Shown here in pieces: positions 1-7,016 of a DNA stretch of 64,000 bases. The notes below the pieces were generated by a model, which saw only the letters and a list, made by a program, of their open reading frames with translations, did no database searches and had not been told where the DNA came from. This stretch comes from JOPF136 sp963773835 (GTDB lineage: Bacteria > Acidobacteriota > Terriglobia > Acidiferrales > UBA7541), in NCBI GenBank assembly GCA_963773835.1, contig CAVZCQ010000004.1, forward strand, positions 372,001 to 436,000, read 5' to 3'. Made by a program: the position numbers and the translations under genes. The number at the start of each line of letters is the position of its first letter. Within the stretch, counting starts at the first letter, position 1.

Positions 1-70
1 GCAGTCGATCGGAACGTTTACCACGCGGCGCACGCAACTGTTCGGGCCGCTCTCTGCCGTCTCCATCTGA
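1..70 (+). CDS. 3' end of an upstream gene (partial)
   Basis: An open frame runs from the window edge (codons begin at base 2) to a TGA at 68-70 and would encode the last 22 residues of a protein ending in FGPLSAVSI. Its only support is position: it precedes two phage-like genes on the same strand with about 55 bases between, a spacing usual in phage operons. Too short to assign a family. Confidence 0.35.
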   Translation, partial: QSIGTFTTRRTQLFGPLSAVSI

Positions 71-74
71 TCCG

Positions 75-111
75 GTCCCGAATCCCGAATGTTCGGGACG
101 GGATTCGGGAC
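75..111. repeat. 12-bp inverted repeat between phage-like genes
   Basis: GTCCCGAATCCC at 75-86 pairs perfectly with GGGATTCGGGAC at 100-111 across a 13-base loop, and an inner CCCGAA/TTCGGG pair (84-89, 92-97) offers an alternative fold. There is no T-tract after it. The CCCGAA..TTCGGG core recurs in other intergenic hairpins of the window (for example 33040-33077 and 39716-39751), so it probably belongs to the same repeat population. Confidence 0.6.
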
Positions 112-125
112 GAGGGTCTACTCTC

Positions 126-389
126 ATGCAGGACATTTTCTTCGAAGAAAAGTTCGACGACTTCCGCGTCGAAGTGATCGACCGTCTGGCGCGCATCGAA
201 ACGCAGCACGACCGCATGATCGAGCGGCTGGACCGCATGAACGGCACCCTCGGCGAGCACACCTCCGCGCTCCGCGACCACGAGAAGAAACTCGCGCGCA
301 TGCGGGGGGTGGCGACCACGCTTGCCGCTCTCGTTGCCGCCGCAGTGAGCGTGCTCCTGAGCCGCATCCGATTCTGGCTGACGCCATGA
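126..389 (+). CDS. small coiled-coil membrane protein, phage XhlA/holin-associated-like
   Basis: 87 residues. The first two thirds are a charged amphipathic helix (repeated R-L-x-R-I/M-D/E heptads, residues about 10-55), followed by one membrane segment near residues 63-82 and a short basic tail. This layout is that of XhlA-like or holin-associated proteins of phage lysis cassettes. GAGGG about 10 bases upstream of ATG can serve as ribosome-binding site. Its TGA overlaps the next ATG (ATGA at 386-389), so the two genes are translationally coupled. The family assignment rests on architecture, not on a diagnostic motif. Confidence 0.6.
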   Translation: MQDIFFEEKFDDFRVEVIDRLARIETQHDRMIERLDRMNGTLGEHTSALRDHEKKLARMRGVATTLAALVAAAVSVLLSRIRFWLTP

Positions 390-1081
390 CCCTCAATCCC
401 ATATCGAGCTCACTCCTCGGCACCGCGGAGCGCCGCCTGGCCGCCGTCGCCATGGCCGCAGCACTCGCCGCCGCCGTCGTGGGATTCCGCTCCTGGCTCG
501 AAGCGCGCGATGACCGCGCCCAGATGGCCGCCACCATCGCTTCGCAGAATTCCATTATCGCCGCCGCGGAAAAGCGCGAACAGGACCGCGCGCAGCAGCT
601 CGCCGACACGCTCAACCAGATTGCCTCCCTGAAACACACGGTGCAGACCCCGCAGCAGGTCATCCGCGAAATTCCGCAATTCCTTCCACCGCTCCCTCAG
701 CCGCTCGAGACCATCGCGCCGAGGAGCGCAGCCGGCTCAGCGGGGCAGCTGGGTCCACAGACCGCAGCCGGAGCGACCGCATCGGGCGCGGCGACGGCAG
801 GGCAGCAACTGCCATCCGCACCCGACGTGCGCGTCCCTTCCGCCGACCTCAAACCCCTCTTCGATTTCGTCCAGGACTGCCGCGCCTGCCAGGCGAAGCT
901 CGCCGCCGCCCAGCAGGACACCCAGGACGAGCGCACAAAGAATGACGCGCTCACTAAACAGCGCGACGCAGCCGTGAAAGCCGCGAAGGGAGGAAGCGTG
1001 TGGACCCGGACCGTGCGCACCGTGAAATGGCTGGCCGTGGGGTTCGCGGTGGGCTATCTGGCCCGTGCTGCCAGCCACTGA
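386..1081 (+). CDS. coiled-coil membrane protein, phage-related
   Basis: 231 residues from the ATG that overlaps the upstream stop. An N-terminal hydrophobic segment (about residues 18-35) is followed by a long Gln/Glu/Lys-rich coiled coil (about 45-95), a Pro/Ala/Gly-rich linker, a second coiled coil containing a CRAC pair (about 170-205) and a C-terminal hydrophobic stretch (GFAVGYLARA). Twin anchors with coiled coils recall spanin- or Rz-like phage proteins, but no lipobox or other signature is present. The frame stays open upstream to base 89, yet the coupled ATG at 386 is the natural start. Confidence 0.55.
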   Translation: MTLNPISSSLLGTAERRLAAVAMAAALAAAVVGFRSWLEARDDRAQMAATIASQNSIIAAAEKREQDRAQQLADTLNQIASLKHTVQTPQQVIREIPQFLPPLPQPLETIAPRSAAGSAGQLGPQTAAGATASGAATAGQQLPSAPDVRVPSADLKPLFDFVQDCRACQAKLAAAQQDTQDERTKNDALTKQRDAAVKAAKGGSVWTRTVRTVKWLAVGFAVGYLARAASH

Positions 1082-1153
1082 GGAAGACAGTGGCACCGGG
1101 CGGGGGGGACGGCCTCGGGAGAGAAAAAAGTGGGGTTCGGGGTCAGATTTCTC

Positions 1154-1182
1154 TTGACACTATGGGTCCGATAAGGTATATT
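1154..1182 (+). promoter_or_regulatory. sigma70-type promoter, near consensus
   Basis: TTGACA (1154-1159), a 17-base spacer and TATATT (1177-1182): perfect -35, optimal spacing and 5/6 match in the -10. It points away from the phage-like genes into a stretch with no protein gene on the plus strand, which is why a small RNA is proposed downstream. Confidence 0.7.
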
Positions 1183-1188
1183 ATGTTA

Positions 1189-1315
1189 ACCTAGAAATGA
1201 GCCTGGGAAATGGCTCATTTCCGCAATATTCCAGCAGGCCCCAACCCGTCCATGCGCCCGCTTCCCTTCTCCCGGCCGGTAGCCACGGTCGGCGGTTTTT
1301 CGACCGTGGGTTTGT
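1189..1315 (+). ncRNA. candidate small RNA
   Basis: The region starts 7 bases after the -10 box of the promoter at 1154-1182. It opens with a hairpin (AAATGAGCC paired with GGCTCATTT, about 1195-1219) and ends in a second hairpin (CCACGGTCG 1283-1291 with CGACCGTGG 1301-1309, nine perfect pairs) followed by GTTTGTTCTCTCTC, a weak U-rich tail. There is no credible ORF on the plus strand. It runs convergent to the dsbA-like gene and stops about 40 bases short of its end. No known RNA family is recognised; it could also be a bare promoter left by a mobile element. Confidence 0.4.
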
Positions 1316-1355
1316 TCTCTCTCTTGTGTTTTGGTGACGGTTTCGCGGCAGGGCA

Positions 1356-2309
1356 TTACGGCTTCTTCGCTGCGCTCGTCCCTTGCAGTTCGTAGTCGAT
1401 ATACTGCACCAGCGCGTCGCGGTCCCCGCCCACCAGCCGGCGTCCGTTCACGAACACGGTGGGTGTGTTGGAGACCTTCAGCGCGAGGCCCTCCGCCGTG
1501 CTCTTTTCCACCTGCGCTTTCATGGCCGGGTCCGCCATGCAGGCTTTGAACGCATCGGCATCGTATCCTGCCTCGACGCCCTGCTGCACCACCGTCTCCC
1601 ATATGTTTTCGGCGCTGATGGTGTCCTGGTGGTCGAACATGTGGTCCGCGTAGGGCCAGAACGCGGCCGGATCCTTCCGGTAGATGCAACGGCCCCCGAT
1701 GGCCGCGGTCATCGACCACACGTGGATCTGCGTGAGCGGAAATTCACGAAACACGAACCGCACCTGTGGATAGTCCGGGTAAAGGCTGCGGAGAATCTCG
1801 CTCAGATGGCGGCAGCTCGGGCATTGCAGGTCGGCGTACTCCACCACGACGACCTTCGCGTTCGCCGGGCCTCGCGACGGAGCCGACGACAGATCCATCT
1901 CCGCACGGATTTTGGCGAACGGGTCAGTCCGCATGTCCTCCATATCGCCCTGCAGCAGGTAGTGCCCGTCCTCGCTGACGAACATGGTGAAATCGTTCCT
2001 CTGGCCTTCCGCTGAGATTTCGACGCTCACGGAGCGCAGTCCCGCAATGGGCGTCGGTTGCGGCTCGCCGACCTTCACCGTGAATTTCGGCCCGAGTGCG
2101 TAGAGATCGCGCAAATACGCCTCCACGCGCAATGCGACGGCCGAAGGCGCGTGCGACGGCTGTTCGAGCGGTAGCCGGGCCTTCGGCACTCCGGTGCGCG
2201 CCGGCTGCGTCGCCGGCGCAGGCGGCTCTGCGGGCTGCTGAGCCCACGCCGCTACAGCGAGCACGACGGAGCACGCCAGCGTGCAGAGTCGTACGCAGAG
2301 TCTTTTCAT
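1356..2309 (-). CDS. DsbA-family thioredoxin-fold disulfide oxidoreductase
   Basis: 317 residues from the ATG at 2309; a TTG three codons upstream is possible but sits too close to the AGGGGAGGG ribosome-binding site. Residues 1-24 are a signal peptide, so the protein acts in the periplasm. A Pro/Ala-rich linker and a small domain (about 55-130) precede a DsbA/DSBA-like thioredoxin domain with CPSC at residues 163-166 and the cis-proline motif SNTPTVFVNG near the end. The family oxidises or isomerises disulfides in exported proteins, which suits a genome rich in c-type cytochromes. The stop lies in a short gap after the candidate small RNA. Confidence 0.85.
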   Translation of the reverse strand: MKRLCVRLCTLACSVVLAVAAWAQQPAEPPAPATQPARTGVPKARLPLEQPSHAPSAVALRVEAYLRDLYALGPKFTVKVGEPQPTPIAGLRSVSVEISAEGQRNDFTMFVSEDGHYLLQGDMEDMRTDPFAKIRAEMDLSSAPSRGPANAKVVVVEYADLQCPSCRHLSEILRSLYPDYPQVRFVFREFPLTQIHVWSMTAAIGGRCIYRKDPAAFWPYADHMFDHQDTISAENIWETVVQQGVEAGYDADAFKACMADPAMKAQVEKSTAEGLALKVSNTPTVFVNGRRLVGGDRDALVQYIDYELQGTSAAKKP

Positions 2310-2329
2310 AGCGGGCAATTCCCTCCCCT

Positions 2330-2345
2330 GTAGCGCCGGCGCTAC
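2330..2345 (-). repeat. GTAG palindrome at nadE stop
   Basis: GTAGCGCCGGCGCTAC is a perfect 16-base palindrome. Read on the minus strand, the TAG inside it is the nadE stop codon. It looks like a shortened copy of the CGCCGGCT hairpin family seen at 19886, 31163, 36349 and 47129. Confidence 0.6.
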
Positions 2346-4051
2346 GAATCAGTTGGCACGCGCGCGCGGGATTTCGCCCGGAACGCCTGAGCCACGGGAA
2401 CTTTGCGGCCGATGCCGAACGCTTTGGAAGTGATCTTCAAACCCATGGCCGCCTGCTGGCGCTTGTATTCGTTGCGGTCCACTTTCAGCGCGATTTCATC
2501 CACCATCACGAGCGGCAGCTTTTCCTTCTCCGCGATTTCTTCCGGGCTCATCATTTCTTCCACGTAGTCGCGCAGGATGCGGTCGAGCGCCTCGTAGGGC
2601 GGCAGCGTGTCCTGGTCGAGCTGGTTGGGACGCAGCTCCGCCGACGGCGGCTTTTTGATGGACGCGCGCGGGATCAATTCCCTGCCCTGCGGGCCCTGCG
2701 GGTCCGCGCTTCCCAGCATCCCGCCGGTGGTGTTCAGGTGTTCGGCCAGCGCGTACACCATCGTCTTCGGCACGTCGGAAATCACCGCCAGTCCTCCGGC
2801 CATGTCGCCATAGAGCGTGCAGTATCCCACGGCCATCTCCGATTTGTTTCCCGTGGTCAGCAGCAGCGAGCCGAATTTGTTCGAGAGCGCCATCAGCAGG
2901 TTGCCCCGCACGCGCGCCTGGATGTTCTCTTCCGTCGCATCCTCCGGCCGGTCCCGGAAGGATTCGGCGAGAGAGGAACGATAAGCAGCAAAGATCTCTG
3001 TAATGGGGATGAGCTGGAATTCGATGCCCAGGTTTTCGGCCACCTGGCGTGCATCGCGTATGCTGCCCTCGGAGGAATACGGGCCCGGCATGCCCACGCC
3101 GAGCACGTTCTGCGGGCCGACCGCTTCCGTAGCCAGCGTAGCCACCACTGCCGAGTCCACTCCGCCGCTGAGGCCCACAATCACGCGCCGGAATCCGCAT
3201 TTGCGCACGTAGTCGCGCGCGCCCAGCACCAACGCCTGGTGCATGGCTTCGATTTCCTCCTCCGGCTGCGCGTGGATGTCGCCCCGCTCCGTTTCCGTGT
3301 CGTAGAGGACTATGTCTTCGGCAAAGGCAGTGGCGCGCGCCGCCATCTCTCCCTTGCCCGAATAGACGCAGCTCGCGCCGTCAAACACCAGGCTGTCGTT
3401 CCCGCCCACCTGGTTCACATACACCACGGGCCGGCCGTGATGCACCGCCAGCGAATGAATCATCTTCGAGCGCAGGTCGCGTTTGTGCAGGTGGAAGGGG
3501 GAGGACGAAATATTGATAATCAGCTCGGCTCCCTTCCCCGCGAGTTCCGTCACCGGATCGCGCTCGTAGAGCGGGCGCGCCCAGAACTGTTTGTCGTTCC
3601 AGATGTCTTCGCAGATGGTGATGCCCAGCGGAATGCCGCAGAACTCCACGGCGTGCTGCGTGTGCGCGGGCTGGAAGTAGCGCGACTCGTCGAACACGTC
3701 GTAGGTGGGCAGCAGCATTTTGCGCTGCACGAAAAGCACGCGCCCGTAGCCCACCAGCGCGGCGCAATTCGCCAGCTGCTTGCCGACGTCGTCCTGCGCG
3801 TGCCCCACTAATCCCACGATGGAGGGCAGCGGAACGTCGGCGGCCAGCCGGTCCAGCTCCTCGAGGTTGCGCTGGACAAAGGCGGGCCGCTCCACCAGGT
3901 CGAACGGCGGATAACCGCACAGGCACAGCTCGGAGAAGATGGCCAGATCGGCCCCGCGCCGCCGGGCTTCCCCAGCCGCATCGCGGATCTTCACCGCATT
4001 GCCCTCGAAATCCCCGACCGTCGGGTTGATCTGGGCGAGCGCGACTTTCAT
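2342..4051 (-). CDS. nadE: glutamine-dependent NAD+ synthetase
   Basis: 569 residues, full length for the two-domain form. The N-terminal nitrilase-type glutaminase domain carries the Glu-Lys-Cys triad in SELCLCGYPP, QRKMLLPTYD and ITICEDIW. The C-terminal ATP-pyrophosphatase domain has the PP-loop GLSGGVDSA (about residues 292-300) and KSEMAVGYCTLYGDMAGG. It converts deamido-NAD, ATP and glutamine to NAD+ in the cytoplasm. The start is MKVALAQINP, 7 bases after the predicted -10 box, so the message may be leaderless. A decayed copy of its first 34 codons lies at 4866-4966. Confidence 0.96.
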   Translation of the reverse strand: MKVALAQINPTVGDFEGNAVKIRDAAGEARRRGADLAIFSELCLCGYPPFDLVERPAFVQRNLEELDRLAADVPLPSIVGLVGHAQDDVGKQLANCAALVGYGRVLFVQRKMLLPTYDVFDESRYFQPAHTQHAVEFCGIPLGITICEDIWNDKQFWARPLYERDPVTELAGKGAELIINISSSPFHLHKRDLRSKMIHSLAVHHGRPVVYVNQVGGNDSLVFDGASCVYSGKGEMAARATAFAEDIVLYDTETERGDIHAQPEEEIEAMHQALVLGARDYVRKCGFRRVIVGLSGGVDSAVVATLATEAVGPQNVLGVGMPGPYSSEGSIRDARQVAENLGIEFQLIPITEIFAAYRSSLAESFRDRPEDATEENIQARVRGNLLMALSNKFGSLLLTTGNKSEMAVGYCTLYGDMAGGLAVISDVPKTMVYALAEHLNTTGGMLGSADPQGPQGRELIPRASIKKPPSAELRPNQLDQDTLPPYEALDRILRDYVEEMMSPEEIAEKEKLPLVMVDEIALKVDRNEYKRQQAAMGLKITSKAFGIGRKVPVAQAFRAKSRARVPTDS

Positions 4052-4057
4052 AGGGGA

Positions 4058-4086
4058 AGGATACGGAGCGATATGGCGCGATGCAA
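4058..4086 (-). promoter_or_regulatory. nadE promoter (shared sequence, copy A)
   Basis: On the minus strand TTGCAT (4086-4081), a 17-base spacer and TATCCT (4063-4058). The 20 bases at 4055-4074 recur exactly at 9201-9220, with GCAAGCGG the same 8 bases beyond in both places. The -10 ends only 7 bases before the nadE ATG, which implies a leaderless or nearly leaderless transcript. Confidence 0.5.
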
Positions 4087-4220
4087 GCGGGGTGGTGGTG
4101 ATGGGTGCGCGCCGCCGGCCGTTTGCGCGTGGACTTCTCTTGACCGGTCCACCGGCCCCCTACGGTCAGTGCTGACGGACCAAAGCCCCAAACCGCGGGG
4201 CATGCGATAGACTCGGGCGA

Positions 4221-4850
4221 ATGACAGGTCACTCGATCGCTGCACTGGTGCCCACAGCGGCACAAAGCGTGCGGCGCTGGATATTTCACCTTGGCGGGCT
4301 GGGACTGATTCCCCTGGGGCTGCTGGACAACTCTCCTATTCCGATTCCGGGCGCGATGGATGTGGCGACGATTATCCTGTGCCTGCGCGGTGCAACCCTG
4401 TGGTGGTACTACGGCGTGATGGCGACGGTGGGCTCGTTGGTGGGAGGCTATGCGGCCTACCGGCTGGCGCGCAAGGGAGGGAAAGAAGCGCTCGACCGCA
4501 GATTTTCGCGCGCGCGCGTGGACAAAGTTTGCAAGATCTTCGAGCGCTGGGGATTCGGAGCGATAGCCATCCCGGCCGTGCTGCCGCCGCCTGTACCCAT
4601 GACTCACTTTCTGTATGCAGCGGGAGCGATGCAATATCCGGCGAGGAAATTCCTGGCTGCGCTGGCGCTCGGGCGGATCACCCGATACATGGCGCTGTCC
4701 TATGTGGCCGCGCGCTATGGAAGGAGAATCATCGCGCTGATCGCGAAACATGAACACCCCGTGGTGGTAGGAACCATCGTGGCGCTGGTGGCCGCTGCAG
4801 CGCTGTTCTTCTACTTCCGGCGCGGACGAAGGAGCACGAAACGGGCTTGA
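4221..4850 (+). CDS. DedA/VTT-family membrane protein
   Basis: 209 residues with four to five hydrophobic segments. It has the VTT/SNARE-associated layout: a re-entrant stretch with LGLLDNSPIPIPG, the motif GSLVGGYAAYRLARKGG, FERWGFGAIAIPAVLPPPVPMT and a C-terminal helix (about residues 180-200) ending in basic residues. DedA/VTT proteins act in the inner membrane in lipid scrambling or undecaprenyl-phosphate recycling and in membrane potential homeostasis; the exact substrate here is unknown. The gene sits between intact nadE and its decayed copy, on the opposite strand, so it may have arrived with that rearrangement. Confidence 0.8.
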   Translation: MTGHSIAALVPTAAQSVRRWIFHLGGLGLIPLGLLDNSPIPIPGAMDVATIILCLRGATLWWYYGVMATVGSLVGGYAAYRLARKGGKEALDRRFSRARVDKVCKIFERWGFGAIAIPAVLPPPVPMTHFLYAAGAMQYPARKFLAALALGRITRYMALSYVAARYGRRIIALIAKHEHPVVVGTIVALVAAAALFFYFRRGRRSTKRA

Positions 4851-4865
4851 GAATGCGGGCTCTGG

Positions 4866-4966
4866 GCCCCGCGACGGCGCGCTTCGGCCGAGGTGTCGGG
4901 GATTTTCGCGGCGTTGCCCTCGAAATCGCCGACGGTCGGGTTGATCTGCGCCAGCGCAAGCTTCAT
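4866..4966 (-). pseudogene. decayed 5' fragment of a second nadE
   Basis: From the ATG at 4966 the minus strand reads MKLALAQINPTVGDFEGNAA and continues to EARRRGA, matching the first 34 residues of the NadE at 2342-4051, then diverges into unrelated sequence. Homology extends upstream: TTGCAT lies exactly 29 bases before ATG in both copies, but the -10 box has decayed (TATCCT to TCTTCC). This is a truncated duplicate, not a working gene. The frame remains open for 26 more codons without NadE similarity. Confidence 0.8.
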
Positions 4967-5101
4967 TGGATGGGAAGAAGGGGCGATACCCACCTATGCA
5001 AGCAGGGGGGTAGTTGCCAAAGCAACGAGAGCAGGCAAATCGTTCGTCCGCTGCGCGCGCGGAGCGCATTCCACAACAAAAAAGCGCCACAGCGACCATA
5101 A

Positions 5102-5115
5102 ATATGGTAGCATAT
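5102..5115. promoter_or_regulatory. candidate VapBC operator (first module)
   Basis: ATATG-GTAG-CATAT is an inverted repeat 5 bases before the GTG start of the antitoxin gene, the usual place for the autorepressor site of a ribbon-helix-helix antitoxin. Its ATATGGTA half is also present in the operator of the second module at 6793-6800. Confidence 0.45.
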
Positions 5116-5119
5116 CCAC

Positions 5120-5350
5120 GTGAGAACCACGGTGGACATACCCGATCCCGTTTACCGGCGCCTGAAAACGCGGGCCGCCAGCGAAGGCAGTTCGGCCAAG
5201 GAGCTGATCCTGCGCGGAGTCAAGAGCATTTTGAAGGAGCGCCGGCGCAAGTCCCGGGGGAGGGTCAAACTTCCCCTGATCCGGTCCCGGCAGCCCGGTA
5301 CTCTGAAGCTCGACAATGACATCATCTTCGAGATTATTTCTTTTCCCTGA
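5120..5350 (+). CDS. ribbon-helix-helix antitoxin, VapB type
   Basis: 76 residues starting with GTG. The N-terminus MRTTVDIPDPVYRRLKTRA and then SSAKELILRGV is the beta strand and two helices of a ribbon-helix-helix DNA-binding fold; the basic Lys/Arg-rich middle and the C-terminal tail would wrap the toxin. It overlaps the downstream PIN-domain toxin gene by 35 bases, as type II toxin-antitoxin pairs usually do. It should bind the palindrome at 5102-5115 and repress the pair. Confidence 0.8.
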   Translation: MRTTVDIPDPVYRRLKTRAASEGSSAKELILRGVKSILKERRRKSRGRVKLPLIRSRQPGTLKLDNDIIFEIISFP

Positions 5351-5765
5351 CATCAACGTCTGGGTCGCTCTCACCTACGACCGGCATGTGCACCACATGC
5401 GCGCGCGCAGATGGTTCGAGGGTCTGGCGCCGAGCGCGCGGCTGTTCTTCTGCCGGGTGACCCAGCTTGGGCTGCTTCGCCTCCTCACTGCGCCCGCGGT
5501 CATGGGCCCGGACGAGGCAAAGAGCCAACGGGACGCGTGGAGGGCTTACGACCGCTGGCTGGAAGATGAACGAGTGGAGTTTCTGGACGAGCCCAGCGGG
5601 CTGGAAATGCACTTTCGGGCGCTGACCCGGTCGCAGCACGCTTCCACCAAAGACTGGGCCGATTCCTATCTGGCGGCCTTCGCGGAAGCGTCGCGGCTGA
5701 CAGTAGTCACATTCGACCGCGCCTTTCCGAGCAAGGCCAAGGATGTTTATCTGCTCCAAGGCTAG
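5316..5765 (+). CDS. PIN-domain ribonuclease toxin, VapC type
   Basis: 149 residues. It carries the PIN acidic residues: Asp in FPDINVWVAL near the N-terminus, Asp in KDWADSYLAAFA and Asp in VVTFDRAF near the C-terminus. Enzymes of this family are Mg2+-dependent endoribonucleases that cut tRNA or rRNA when the antitoxin is lost. The ATG at 5316 lies inside the antitoxin gene, so translation is coupled. The PDxNVWxAL opening is typical of the TA-system VapC subgroup. Confidence 0.85.
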   Translation: MTSSSRLFLFPDINVWVALTYDRHVHHMRARRWFEGLAPSARLFFCRVTQLGLLRLLTAPAVMGPDEAKSQRDAWRAYDRWLEDERVEFLDEPSGLEMHFRALTRSQHASTKDWADSYLAAFAEASRLTVVTFDRAFPSKAKDVYLLQG

Positions 5766-5881
5766 CACCCGGTTTCGACAGCAGTTGACACTCATCCCGA
5801 GAGTCCGCTTTCTTTCCTGCTAGTGGCTGCTCCGCTAGGCTGAAAATATGACCGAATTACCGGAGAAAGCTCTGCGCCAGG

Positions 5882-6682
5882 TTATTGGAGGGCTTTGGCG
5901 GCGGCGAGCAACTGCTCAGCACCGGGCCTGACGCGAAAATCCTCCGTGAAGTTTTCCCAACGGACCGTTCCGGAACGATCCACCAGAAATTCCGCCGGAC
6001 GCGAGATGTCGTGATCCTCAGGTCCCGCACGCGGGTGCAGAAGGTCGTACTGGCGAATCACTTCGGCATTCGAGTCGGAAAGAAATAGGAAGGTGTAGCC
6101 CCGCTTCTTGCGAAGATTCTCGGAGACGTCCGGCGGGTCCACGCTGATGGCCACAGGCACGATGCCCAGGGATTGAAACTTCGGAAGGTCTTTCTCGATA
6201 CCTCGCAACTCGAGGTTGCAGAGCGGTCACCAATATCCGCGGTAGAAAACCAGCAGCACCCCTTTCGGCGGCGGAGAACCGGAAGCGCCGGCGAGCAACT
6301 GAGAAAGGGAGACTCGCTGCCCGGTACTGTCGGGCAAAGTGAATTCCGGCAAGCGCTGCCCTACCTGCGGCGCACCCGCGGAGCGCGGCAGGTGCCGCGT
6401 AAACACAAAGAGCATCACCGAGCCAGCACACAGCAACATGGACAGCGCGGTGAGAATCGATCCCCAGAGTTTTCCGCGATATACCTGGGGCTGGCGAAAC
6501 GCAGGAATGACGCCCAGCAGCAAAAAAACCACTCCGAGCACCGAAAACGCCACGACGAACCAGGTAAACGTCGTGGATGAAAGCCTCCGCAAGGAAAGCC
6601 CGTTGCCCAGGACTCCCAGCACGGTGAACAGCGAGCCCAGCCAGAGGGCCCAATCGATGCGCTTGTGCACCGCTTCCGCCAT
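5882..6682 (-). CDS. membrane-anchored redoxin, probable selenoprotein (in-frame TGA at the UxxC site)
   Basis: Reading through one TGA (6229-6227) gives a 266-residue protein. Residues 12-29, 39-59 and 72-95 are membrane helices; from about 105 an AhpC/TSA-type redoxin domain follows (GQRLPEFTLPD, then VFYRGYW-U-PLCNLELRGIE). The TGA is codon 152, exactly where relatives carry the first cysteine of FYRGxWCPxC, giving U-P-L-C with Cys155 intact. Coding similarity continues unbroken after the TGA (VAISVDPPD, FLSDSNAEV, PAEFLVDRSG). A SECIS-like hairpin starts 11 bases after the TGA. The domain reduces peroxides or thiols. The gene lies between two VapBC modules on the opposite strand. The alternative is a nonsense mutation or base-call error. 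Confidence 0.75.
6200..6216 (-). promoter_or_regulatory. SECIS-like hairpin downstream of in-frame TGA
   Basis: On the minus strand ACCTCG (6216-6211) pairs with CGAGGT (6205-6200) around a five-base loop AGTTG. The loop begins 17 bases after the TGA and has G as its second base. This agrees with the bacterial SECIS rule (short stem, small loop with G in the first two positions, about 16-37 bases from UGA) needed for SelB-directed selenocysteine insertion. Confidence 0.65.
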
Positions 6683-6767
6683 GGCAATAGGATGCAGAAA
6701 GCGGTACCTAGTTTCACAAATCTTGAGATGTCCGGAGTAAGGCCTGCCCCCGCCGGCCCCGGTGACA

Positions 6768-6801
6768 ATACCATATATAGTGCTGGTATCTCATATGGTA
6801 T
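6768..6801. promoter_or_regulatory. candidate VapBC operator (second module)
   Basis: ATACCATAT (6768-6776) and ATATGGTAT (6793-6801) are perfect inverted repeats 16 bases apart, 11 bases upstream of the antitoxin ATG. A third TGGTAT lies between them. The spacing suits two dimers of a small antitoxin bound on one face of DNA. Confidence 0.5.
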
Positions 6802-6812
6802 GCTCAGACATC

Positions 6813-7016
6813 ATGAAGACCGCGCGAAAGATCACCCTGCAGGTGCCGCGGGAATTGCTCGCGAAGGCACAACGGGCCAGCGGGACGGGGATCACTCAGA
6901 CGGTGCGGGCCGGGTTGCAGCTCGTCGCCGCTTCGAAAACGTATGCGCGATTGCGGCAACTGAAGGGCAAAGTCCGCTTTTCGCGCACCGTGGCCGAGCT
7001 GAAAGCTGACCGATGA
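6813..7016 (+). CDS. VapB-type antitoxin
   Basis: 67 residues from ATG at 6813, chosen because MKTARKITLQVPRELLAKAQ is a normal antitoxin N-terminus; the open frame runs further up through the operator, which is unlikely to be coding. Residues 4-40 (TLQVPRELLAKAQRASG then TQTVRAGLQLV) resemble the DUF2191/VapB group. The C-terminal tail LKGKVRFSRTVAELKADR would contact the toxin. The stop overlaps the toxin ATG (ATGA at 7013-7016). Confidence 0.75.
   Translation: MKTARKITLQVPRELLAKAQRASGTGITQTVRAGLQLVAASKTYARLRQLKGKVRFSRTVAELKADR

Noticed and set aside
3381..5099. 572-codon minus-strand frame spanning nadE, the DedA gene and the nadE fragment
   Set aside because: Out of frame with NadE and without protein-like composition.
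5848..5931. 27-codon plus-strand ORF (starts MTELPEKALRQVI), possible antitoxin remnant
   Set aside because: Runs into the antisense of the selenoprotein gene and loses any similarity; no toxin partner.
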